Source of the DNA: Nectonema munidae
Lineage: Eukaryota > Nematomorpha > Nectonematoida > Nectonematidae
Direction: 5' to 3'
Assembly: GCA_030549495.1 (NCBI GenBank)
Contig: JAUIRK010001060.1
Location: 310,001 to 374,000 of the forward strand
Length of the DNA stretch: 64,000 nt
Shown: piece after piece, positions 37,701-49,700 of the stretch
Position numbering within the stretch: the first letter of the stretch is position 1
How the letters are laid out: each line of letters begins with the position of its first letter
Made by a program: the position numbers and the translations under genes
Notes under the pieces: model-generated
Database searches by the model: none
What the model saw: only the letters and a program-made list of their open reading frames with translations
Told to the model about the DNA's origin: nothing

Positions 37701-40700
37701 CCCCCACGAATTCTTGTTTTTAAGATCTATCAAATTACTTAATCTCGTCTGCTCAATCGGATTAATCTTTTGACGACACTTGGGAGGGACACCTTTGGTC
37801 CCAAGAAATGAAATTTTAGTCTTTAAAGGGTGAAATACGACATAAATTTTGTATTCTATTTTCTACTGTTAATTAACTGGAGGGTTTATATGTCATTTCT
37901 GAATAGCAGTATCTGATAATAATTGAGCGAAAAACGGTACATTTTATATCTCATTTATTCTGTGATGAAGGAGTGGGTTTTGGAACGTGTTTGCAAACAG
38001 TGGTGCAGATTACATACTACAACCTCTTCATGGCGTATGCCCTGTACTACCTCTACTCCTCGATCATTCACTCATCCTCTTCACTGCCGTGGTCTTCCTG
38101 TGATAACGCTTGGAATAGCGAACGTTGTGTTCTCACTGCTGACTCCAACACATCACAAGTTCTCTTTTCTTCTAATTCATCCAATCAAACTTCGTATTCC
38201 ACCTCTTCCCAAGAATTTTGGAAGTAATTTCTTTTAAGCCAACTTTGTTCGACAACATTTGACTCCTTGAGGCCTAGAATTTTTAAGACTGCTCTGCCTT
38301 TTTTTAAAAAGAATTTTGTATATTTAAAGCAGGCAATTTTCATTTCAACCCTTTAACGACCAGACGATATCTAATGTAAAGCAGAAGATTTGTATTAAAG
38401 AGCATTGATAAACGCAGACGATTTTATTTTTGTAAAGTCGACTATGTCGACTCTGGCCGTTAACAGCTTAAGATAATCGTGTCACACTGGCCCTCAAAGG
38501 ATTAAGGTGGTAGTTTCCAAGCTTTTCCAATTCATTAGCCAACTTGATTCTTTTTATCTCAAGCAAATTAACACCTCTCACTTCATATTAACCCATTTAA
38601 GGCCAAGCAAAGCAGACGATATCTAAAAAAACGCAGACGATTTATATTCGAAGTGATTGAAAAAACAGACGAAGATGAAATTACTTATGTTCCAAAATGG
38701 GAACATTGGCCGTAAATGGGTTAGTTTTTTTAGTACACATGAGCTTACTTTTGTTTTTTGGATGATCTCGTTTCCTAAAATTAACTTTTTTTATTTTTTT
38801 TTCTAAATTTATATACTATTCTTATTAAGTTTGCAACATTTTTCTTTCATTTTCTTTTTGATGAAGATATAGATTATATTCAACATTACTAGTCATATAT
38901 AAGTTTCTATATAAGCTGGGTGTAGTAAAGTACGAAGAAATGAAAACGAAGTAAAAGACCTACCAAAGGCTTTTTTCAATCAAATGTAAATTATCTTAAA
39001 ATAAATACGCGTATAAAATAAAAGTAAGATAAGCAAGGATTTACAAAGTAGGTTCTAATAACAAATGAAAATAAAAACGAACCACGTAGGAAGAAGACCG
39101 AAAGAAAAGGAGTAGCCATTAAAGGAGATGCCGCCATTATAAAGTAAGATTGAAAGGAAAATAAAATCATAACACTGGGGAAAGTTGAAAAATCAAATTA
39201 ATTGGACTCATGCTTTCCTCTTTCTTAATATTCTTAAGTAGTAACGTAAACCAGTAATCCTGAACTGTTTACATCCTTGTCCCTCTATAAAAGCCTAAAG
39301 AATTATTTCGTTTACACGAATACTATTTTGGAAATTAATGTAGTCATTCGCCATTAAAATATTTTTGATCGATTCAAGAGGAGACCTAAAGAATTATTTC
39401 GTTTACACGAATACTATTTTGGAAATTAATGTAGTCATTCGCCATTAAAATATTTTTGATCGATTCAAGAGGAGAATACTGTGGCTATTTTTTTTATTAG
39501 TGTTAGAAAAAGCAATGGGAATTTTACGTTTTATCTTTTCATTAAAAAATCGACAATTCAAGTTTTAATAATAGAATTAAAAATTTTTTACTACTAATAA
39601 TAATTTTACATGAGAGTAAAAATAAATTCTTTTTATTGCAAAGTCTTGGGAGGGGGGGGGGGGGGAGAATTTTTCTAAAATTCATTGATAAGTCTAAAAA
39701 GGCATTTTTTTATAATGATGTTTTAATCATTTTATTTCATTTTTTAGTGTGTTTTGTCTTTTTTTCAAACTGTTTTAGGTATTTCAAACATCTCTTTTTC
39801 CAGGCATGGAAAATAGTTGAAAGGTTTAGGATTATGCTTGCTCTAATTTATGATGATTTAATAATATTAAAAAAATTTTGTTTTGTAGTGATTACATTCT
39901 CGAAGTTTCTTCCGGGATCGATCATTTGGATGGGATTAATTGGAGGCTTTTTATATTCTTCATTTTTTCCTGGTTCCTCGTATTTCTTTGTGTTGTTAAT
40001 GGAATCAGAACTTCTGGCAAGGTATTTTATATCGTAGAAATTATTTCTTTTTACTCCATATCTATACAAGGTATGCTTAGCATTAATGTAACTTTAAATA
40101 GTGTACCTTGGATACAATTAACTCTTTGAGGATCGGTGTGACAACGGTGCAACAAGAAATTCAGAATAATCTGCTTTAAATATATAGAATTCCATTGAAA
40201 AAGTAAACAGGCGATTCGTCTTAAAAAGCGTGCTCTTCAAAGTGTTAAAGATATAAACAAGGTAAACAATATTGTTCCCTCCAAAAATATATGTATTTGA
40301 ATGATGAAAAACATGTATCTCTCTACACTGTTCAAGTGAGGAAATATCAAAAATTTTTGAAACCATGATAAAATCTAAAGTGTGTACCAACTTCAATCAA
40401 TTATATTATTATAATGTGGTGAATGTGGTGTTCCATATTCTCATTGTAGATATGTTATGTGATATATCTTTTTCGCAATAACATTCGTAATAATAGTCTT
40501 GTTTATAAATTTAAGTGTTGCTATGCAATGATTACACAGAGATAGGAAAATGATTTGAACAAAACATCTTTTAACGCTACTTTCAGATGAAAATATAGTT
40601 CGTATGAAAGTCTTCGGAATAATGACACAACGATGCGAACATAGAATTCAAGAATTTCTTCCAACTCTACTTAAAGACGAACATATTTTGAGTATGAAAG

Positions 40701-43700
40701 TCCTTGACTGACAAAGTCCTTTTATCATCATCAAAAATTGTTCAGAATTTATTGAAATTTTTTATAATTTTGATAGAATTATAATTAGAAATGAATTTGA
40801 TTGCTAAGATGAGGAGATTATGATAATTTAATGCTATTGTTCTTCAAAGGATGGGTATGATAGAGAAGGAAAAACATACTACTTATTAAAGCGAAATCGA
40901 GCCAATTTGTATACAAATGATTTTTATTTTTTGTGCTATATCTTGTGTGCTTTATACGAAATTTTATTGGAATTGCTCCTTTAGTGAAATATTAGTTTTA
41001 AAATTTCTTTTTTTTCTGCCATTTTTATCTGTTTCCATTTTTAATGTTAGAATTGCTAAAAATTGATTCTTAGTTTATTTAATTAGAAAGTGTATAAACA
41101 AAATAATTTCAAAATCGATGTACGCAACGGAAATTAAATCTCTAATTTACAATGCTACTGTAAACTTTAGATTTTATATTAAAATTTCTTTAATATTATG
41201 TAATTTTAACTGTCAAGCACTTTTCTTTTTCTTTTCGATGAAGAGATGTATGGAAGAGATATGGGTGCAAACAATTCGAGTCAAAACGCCCGAAAACCAA
41301 AACGCCCGATACTCACCCGATACAAGAACGTCTGAAACTTGAATCTACAAAAAATATTTAAAAATTTGAGGTTTTTTCTTGTATCTACGCTTTTTTCCAA
41401 TTATTATCTTATATATTTTTCTAAGAATATGTTAAATTTAACATTTCACATGCATAAAAAACAGATACACGATTTCTAATTTATCAATCTTATCGAATCG
41501 AATTACTCCTGAAATTTTGAACCAAAATCAGAAATTATTTATATTCTTGTTTTCCTGTTTAAATTAGTCACGTCTTTTCTGATTTCAAACAGTTTTTCAA
41601 TTTAAATTGGTAGTTTAATTGTTTTTCAAACCAAAGAAATAATGTATTTTTATATGATCACTTTTATCTTTCAAGTTAAATTGATCACTATCATTTCGTG
41701 TCAAATCGACCGTTTTGAAAACTTTCCAAATAGAATAAACTTCAAAAAATAGTAACGCCCTAATTATTATTTTCGAGCGTTCTGGTTTCGGGCGTTTTGG
41801 TTTTTGGGCGTTTTGGTTTCGGGCATTTTGGTTTCGGGCATTTTGGTTTTTGGGCGTTTTGACTCGGCACAGGATGCAAAAGAATAATATATTTAAATAT
41901 ACAATAAATTTGAATGATATAAAATGAAGCAACTAGAGCCAATATAAAATTAAACTTTAACTTCGTTTTTTTGAATATCCATCTGATTATTTAAGGGAAT
42001 ACCATTTGAATTATATGCGCGTTTCTCTTTCATTTTTTTTTATCAAACAACGACTGTTTACTTATTATAGCAAACAATAGTGGGGGGAATTATTCGGCGA
42101 TGGAAATTTCGTAAGACGCAATTTTCAAGGGGGGAAATTTTGGGGGGAATTTACATGGAACCGTTCAAAATTATCATGAGTATCTGATCTATTTGAACTT
42201 CGCTATCATTACTGATAATGTTTGTTCATCATCTCTACTTTATCACTACTTCATTTCCCTACTCCATAATCTTCTGGAATTGTCTGGATTAAGCTTCTCT
42301 ACATTCAATACAGCATCAAACTTTCTTTGCTCATTGTTTGACACAAACAGTGCCATTGCGTCTTCTTCATTAATAACCCATTTACGCCCGAACAAAACGG
42401 ATGACTTTAGTGATTCCTATTAATTTAGGAGTTGGTTTGCGTTCCCTTTAGGAACATTCGTCTAAAATGGGTACGCAAGACCTTATCCTGAAAAATATTT
42501 TGCAAATGGTCAACGACTACCAATTTTTTAAATCTAAAATATTTTTCGCTACTAGAGAGAAGTCATATTATTGAATGAGAATAATTTTTATCCCGTTAGA
42601 TTTGTCTGAAAATAAGTAATGCTATGTTTATTAAGCTTTAAAACGAGTAATAATTTTATTGTTAAAATTGAAAAAATAATTTCTTTATAAATGTTTTTTT
42701 ACAAAATTTTGTAATAAGTTTATCATCTGTCGGAGTAAAGTTGAATGTGTGTATTATAATTAAGGAAATTAAAAGTCCTTATAGTTAACTTTTGTTTTTT
42801 AATAACATTTCATCTAAAACACTTTAATAGTCTTATTTCATAAAGTTTTTATGTAAAAGAAGCTCACGTTTTTGGGTCAACAAAAGCCAACTTTTTTAAT
42901 AGTCCATTTTTTGTAAATAAACTGTATTTTGTAAAATTTTATGAAGTCAACAAATGAAAAGAAAGTTTTTAGCCATTTTGAAATGTCATTTACAAAGCAT
43001 ATAAAAATATTTAATTTTATAAATAAATATTTTGATATAACATTTTTACATATAGTAAAATTTTTTTAACTTCTTCAATACGGAACATAAATATATTTAT
43101 TTAATTGATGGATTCATTCCAAGACTTCTAAATAAAAAAAGAAAACTTATGCTTACTTTTAAATGATCACGTCAAGTAAGAAATTTGAACTGGTAAACTA
43201 TTCTAAGTGCTACTATATCTAGGACTGTTTCAAGTGATTTATGTTACACCTTTTCCTCACAACGGTACCTTGAAACGTTTATCAAAATTTGAAAGATTTC
43301 ATGATCTGTTACAATAGAATAATATTAATAATAATTAAAAAAGATACACTTTTTATGTAATTTTTTTAATGTCATTAGTTCACAACAATTTTTAAGTATG
43401 TTTCTGGTATATTAAAAATATTGAAGTTATTAAAAAAATTAATCAGTATTTTATAGCATGTTAAAAGCTTTAAACAGTATATAGTTAGAGTTATTGCAGT
43501 GTTTCAGATGATTGTAATCTCTCAATCACCCCGGTTAAATTTTTGTGGGCCTCTGTTTTGCCCATAATTCTTGATTTTCATCGTAGATCTTTAACAAAAT
43601 CGCTGACTGTAATACGGATTAGGCGAGTGTATTTAGAACCAAAGAGACTGGCCAGAATGTAAGTTCTGGCTGCCAGTTAAGAGTTGCGTTTTGTAGGAGT

Positions 43701-46700
43701 TGCACTGTACTTTTGTGAATGTCCATATCTAACTTCTTTGGCCAGCTTTGCAATGATGACGTTGACCAGATGAAGTGGTGTTGGCGCATGCTTATTTTCT
43801 ATTTATTTAAGGTTGTGTACTTCACCGCTCTTTTCCCGTACATTCTTTTGAGTGTTCTCTTTGTGAGAGGCGTGACGTTACCAGGCTCTCTTTCCGGCAT
43901 TCGCTACTTTCTCAAACCTGATTGGCGCGCTCTATCTAAATTAAAGGTACCTATATTTTCGGCGATTATCTCTTCTCATGAAAACATATACTAACATTTC
44001 ATATAGAAGTTTTTTCCAGAATAATATCCTATAATGGGTTTATTTTTGGGAAAAATTTGGAACACTTTTTTATAATAAAATAAGAATAAAATTTATATTG
44101 CCAAAAATATAGAAAGAATTAAAATCTAATCCTTTTTTGAATAAATCTGCTCCAAAATTTTTTAAAATTAAATTCCCCTTTTTTCCGAATGGTTTTTTGA
44201 AGGAGCTTATTTTTGGAAAATTTTTGCAATTCAAAAATGCTTTTTCTCTGATAATAATAAGTCTTATTACTATTTTCTGAAACTCTGGTAACCTCCTCTC
44301 TTAAAGTTATAATATTTCTTCCAATTCAAGGAAAAGAAAAGTGCCAAACTCATTTTTACGTTCTTTATCTTGTTTTATGATGTTTACCCAAACTTTTATA
44401 TAATTTTTGAAATTTTTTTAAAAATAAACTTAAAAAGTTTATTGAGGTGACTTAGATTTTACAATTTCTACCCGTTTCACCAGAAACTGTCTTTTCCAAA
44501 GAGAAAAAATTTTCTAACTGTGACTCTGTTAATGAGATCAATAATAATCATCAATATTTGATTCATTATTATTCAACTCACACCTTTAATAGTTTTTCTC
44601 TTTTGAAGAAGACTGTTTTTTTGTAAAATCCATGGCACCTTATTACTTTTTTAGAAATGTTGAGTTGTATAAAAGTGGGTGTACAGTAGAAATGGGCCCT
44701 CAAATATGCAAATAACTCATAACTTTGCGTCTATTATAGATACATTCTTAAAAACTTATAATGTCATACAGTTGCGAACGCACACAACATTTATAAATAA
44801 ACATTGCTACTTGATAGAAAATGTCAATCAAAATTTTGATCAATGATGAGATTGTCTGCAAATGTTCCATTTAAATTGTAGATCGACTTTTTAATATTAA
44901 AAAAATGAAATGATTTTATAAATTTCTCAACCGTTTTTGGCAAAAAACTTCAAAAAGAAAAAAACTAAGTGTGCCGTGGAAAGTGAAATCATCAAAACTT
45001 GATCCGCGTCAAACTTGAATAGCTTAAATTTTTCCATTTTTAAAAATAAAACGGTTATAACATCAATCGAATTATGCTTGGTTAATTAATTTTAGTTAAT
45101 CTCCAAATAAGAACCTATTTTTTCGATTATTCCTATTTTTAAGACACTCTTATTTTTCATCACAAATAAATCGAACACGAAAGTAGTTATATCACTGAAA
45201 TATTAGATGATAATGGAAGCAATCCACGGCATACACACACGCATTACACAACAATATAGATATAATAGGGAAGATATGAGAAGCAATCGCCTGATTTAAA
45301 GAATATAGTAAATAGAATTTTTAACTGTATAAAAAGTGTGCCATATAGCTGGGTATTTGCCGTAGCAAAAATATTTTATCTTCCATTCAAGCTGTTTCCT
45401 TCAATTGTGCGTATCTTATCTTCTTAAATATCCTTATTGACAGAATAATTATTTTCTTCAAGGTTTGGCGAGAAGCTGCGACACAAGTTTTTTACTCTTT
45501 AGGGCCGGGTTGGTCTGGATTGATCACAATGGCCAGCTACAACAAATTCCACCATAACTTGCTCAGGTATCATTTATACGCCTTAAGAGCGTATACTTTG
45601 TTGCACCAATAAATATCACTGATGCACGAATGCATATCATGTTTGCATAAGTAAATGTCACTATTTTCCAAATAAATCCTTCACTGCTTCATTTCAAATG
45701 AAGATGTAAAAATAATAAGCCTGAAATTATCGAAGCGATTGTTTAACCCTCGCTTGACGGACTCTATGTATTTTTTCCGCTCTCAACATTAAAACGCTAT
45801 TTACACAAAATTTTATTATAGAAACCTCAATTACCACTAACATGTAAATGTTCTTTACAATGTTAAGTTTAATCTTTAGTAAAAAAAAATTATTTTGTGG
45901 CTATATTTTTTACCAAAACTTAAAAATAATAAATTTATCATAAAAAATAAATAGATGGCGTTAATTTATATATATATAATAATTTAAAAAAATTTAGGAA
46001 TTTAACTTTACAACGCATATATTTATATTTTGAAGCTATTCTCATAACACGAATAACCGGTTTTTACTTCAAAAAAAAACTTAGTCTAGAAAAGTCAAAA
46101 AAAAATATAACAGGTGTTAAAAATTTTTTTTAAAACTATAAACTTAGAGGCATTTAGAGCAAATAACTTTAGAATGATATTTACAAAACATATTTCCACA
46201 TTTTGCACATCGACGTGAAATTCTGTTTTTTCTTGAGATGCAAAGAAAACATGAAACTTTGCTTGATGATGTAGGTTCTACTTCACTATGACTTTCAAAA
46301 CCATAGTATGATAATAAATGCTCGACATCAAGGGATAACTCTGAAGTTAGAGATCTTATTTTCATAGATTCTTCAGCCATTCGCAGGGCAAGCATTTTTA
46401 TAAATATCTTTCTACCCCCTTGTTTTGGGTTGGGGAAATCCCTAGGGCTATTGAACTTTGCTATAACCCATGAGTTCAGCACACTAATATCTAGATAATT
46501 TGAAAATAGCGCAAAAGTCCACTTTCTATTGGGTTTATACGATTTGTAAGCTCTTAGCATTTTATTCACATCAACTCCACCTTTGAACTTGTTGTATTCC
46601 AACAAGCTTTCAGGTTTCGAAGCAACATTAGCGATTTGCACGTTTTTATGCTGTGACGACATAATATATACAACTTTGAAGTTACGTACGGCATGACGTC

Positions 46701-49700
46701 TAGGTATATACGCGCTCAGAGAAACATAGGAATATATTATTCTACTTTCGCATTCACTAAGTCGCAATTCTCTAAGATAGGGGGGGGGGGGGGGGGGGCT
46801 AAATACTAAGGGGACAAATATCCTATTTGACATAACAGTTCCGCACAATGATAAATTTTTTGTACTACACCAAACAGCTAAGGAATGACTAGTAAAAAAT
46901 TTATCCGTGTAAATGCCACACCCTTCAGGTATTTTACTATTTTCAATTAGTCTTTTGCAAATATTTAGCCCAGAAAAGTAAGTTCTATCAGAAATATTTC
47001 CCACATAGATTTCGGGAGATATACAATAATAAAAGTTAGCGTCGTTTATGTGATATAATTTTATACCGTAGTGTCCGGGTTTTTTGGGGTCATATATTTT
47101 GACCGGACATCCTCCCCTAAATGTAACAAGCTGTTCATCTATGGCAGTGGTTCCCAACCTTTTTTTTTATCCCGTTCCCCCTTTTTCAGACACTTTTTTT
47201 ACCTGTGGACCGCTACAACTGAATAGTTTGAGCTAACAAAATTAATCAAAGATTTTTATGCAAAAAATTATTGTATAGTCATCTGATTAAATCGTATGCT
47301 TATTCATATGAAATCAGAGAAATCGTAAAGCATTTTTATTTAAGAGTAAAATACACAACAAAAATAATATTTTAAAGTATCGGTCAAATTCATCGTCTAG
47401 CTGAGACAAGTGATTCATGATTTCTTTTGGATAAAGTGCTTGGGACGTGACCATCAGCCAAAAATAATTGTCATTAGCATCTCTCGTTTTTTTTTAAAAC
47501 GTAAAAATACGTGAATGAGAGTAAACATATCGCGTCCCAAGCAACTTCGTAAAAAAGGACTCCCAGCATTTGAAAATAAGTCAGCAGTTTTAACTTTTTG
47601 ATCACCATTTTGACCGATGTAAATCAAAGAGCCAAAGTAAGCGAGAAGATAGGAAACACTAAACTTTGTGTAGTACTGGTACAAGTTTACGTACTTAGGA
47701 TTAGTCGATCTAAAAAATAAAATTTGTTTTTACTTTTCAGATTTTAAAAATACAACTTACTTATAATTGGATTCCATTTTGTGCATTGTCATTGAGTACA
47801 ACTATTGAATAAGTTCAACATCGAAAAAAAGTTTAAATATGGAAAAAATATCGTTTAAATTTTTAGCAGAGCTTTTAGGACCAGGAGGTCTGGGAGATCG
47901 AATCGCGATTATTCAAACTTTCTCTTCTTCCTACTCCACTACTTCTTGGCTCCGAAAAATATTCAGTAGAATCAGGAGCAATTAGATTTTGATCAAAAAA
48001 GTCAATTTCACAAGACATGTTCGAGATTTGAGATGTCTCATTATTATCAGAATCACTGAAAGTTGAAGAAGAGTTATCGGAAGAAGACATGCTATAAAGG
48101 AACACGATAAAGAAATTCTTTCAAGTCAACGTGTATAAAGAAAAGGAATACGCAACAAAAAGTATTGAGCAGATGTTCACAAAACTTCGAGAAAAATATG
48201 TGCTTTGTTTTCATTATGAGTTGATGGTGCAATTTATTATATGCGTAGCACGTAAACATAAGCGGATTGCCAGAATTTATATATAAATATTTATGCCAAT
48301 GACATCATGATAAAACCATATTATACATCTATTACGTAATAGTATTTTTATCAACAAATCTTTGCGTTCAATAGCATACAAAATCAGTGTGATTTTTCTC
48401 AAGAAGCCACAGCTTATCAGTAAAATATTGATCTAGAAATTTTTAGCAAGGACAAAACTAGTAGCAATATGTCGCCCAATTCCTCTTGTTTTACAGCCAT
48501 GTCAAACATGCGGCCCGCGGGCTGCATGCGGCCCGCGGGCTGCATGCGGCCCATTACAAGCAGATTTGCGGCCACCACAGATTACAGTATTTCTCAGAGA
48601 ACTAGGTTCGCTGATTTTCACTTATCATCTCTTATAAAAGTTCGCACTGCACAGAAATTTCAGCCAGACACAGCAAAGATGGTTAATAACAAGAGGTGTC
48701 AAGCCTCGGGACAAGAACATGTAAAGTATTTTAATAATTAACAATAAATGTTTATTTTGAATTATTGTGATTTATGTGCATTTCATTTCTAGTTCATTCA
48801 AATACATGTGGGCCATGTATGTTGCCTTATAAACTTTTTTTATATTAAAATAAAGAACAGATTTATATCCTTGCTAATTTTTTAATTAAATTATTTTGTT
48901 TAACTATACATGACTTTGTACTTGCATTTTTGAATATAATCAAACCATTACATGTTTCTAAGTTAAAAGTAAAATATTCTGCAATAATTTTTATTGAACA
49001 ACTTTAAATATAATTGTAGGAGTGCGGCCCTCATGAGAACACAAACTCACTCCTTTGGCCCTCATGGGACTCCGAGTTTGACATGCGTTTTACACAATTT
49101 TAATTCCTAAGTAGATTCCAAAATACAGAGAAATGAATAAAATAACTCATAACTCTTCTAAATCAGTAAAAATTTCACAAAATTTAATAAATTCATAATA
49201 TGAAATTTTTAATTTATATTTTATTTAGATGGCGTTAAAAAATATATGTAAAAATAGATTTTTTTAATATTAGATCAAATAAATTGATAATTAATTTTAT
49301 TTTATATTTGTTTAATATTTTTATCAATTAAGGTTTTTTTATATATATATGAAATTTTGTCATCACGCGTTTATAGTTATCACTATTAAATTTCTTTTTA
49401 TGAAGACACATAACGTTATAAGAATAGCGGAAAAAATGTATTGAGTCCGCAACGGTGTTAGAACAAATAAGTCCGCCAAGCGAGGGTTAAAGCAGTGCTT
49501 CTCAAACGAGTAGCGTGGTGAAGATGATTTATTGGATGTCGTTTATTTGCGCTTTTGGCTCTTAAGCTTGATGCATACCCATATTAACGTGTTCTTAGTG
49601 TGCGTTGGTGTTAAATGTGTGGCCTGTTGCTATACGTAATGCTGTGTTTTATGTACTGAAACATTGTTTATAATAAATGTATGGATGGTGAATGAAACAA

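Larger units (their letters stand above)
45747..49486 (-). mobile_element. piggyBac transposon, invaded by two hAT elements
   Basis: TTAA lies at 45743-45746 and 49487-49490. Ends are ccctcgcttgacggact and the complement of ccctcgcttggcggact. A ggactctatgtatttttt-type subterminal block recurs inward on the right. The minus-strand transposase gene is interrupted by one hAT piece (47145-47331). Another hAT (48496-49086) sits in its leader. A run of 19 G lies in the coding region at 46780-46798. The total of 3740 bp includes both insertions. It lies in SLC6 intron 6. Confidence 0.9.

Noticed and set aside
39636-40037. Open frame beginning in a poly-G run and covering SLC6 exon 4
   Set aside because: It reads exon 4 in the wrong frame; the true frame gives [17 protein letters not shown], matching TM5 of SLC6.
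41615-41942. Open frames with a repeated [16 protein letters not shown] peptide
   Set aside because: Produced by the cgttttggttt minisatellite of the fold-back element, not a protein.
48469-48741. Open frame with [14 protein letters not shown] repeats
   Set aside because: Lies across the GC-rich units of a hAT MITE; by-product of the tandem units.
49494-49530. hAT-like end cagtgcttctcaaac next to the piggyBac right border
   Set aside because: No matching second end or target duplication was found, so a complete element is not supported.
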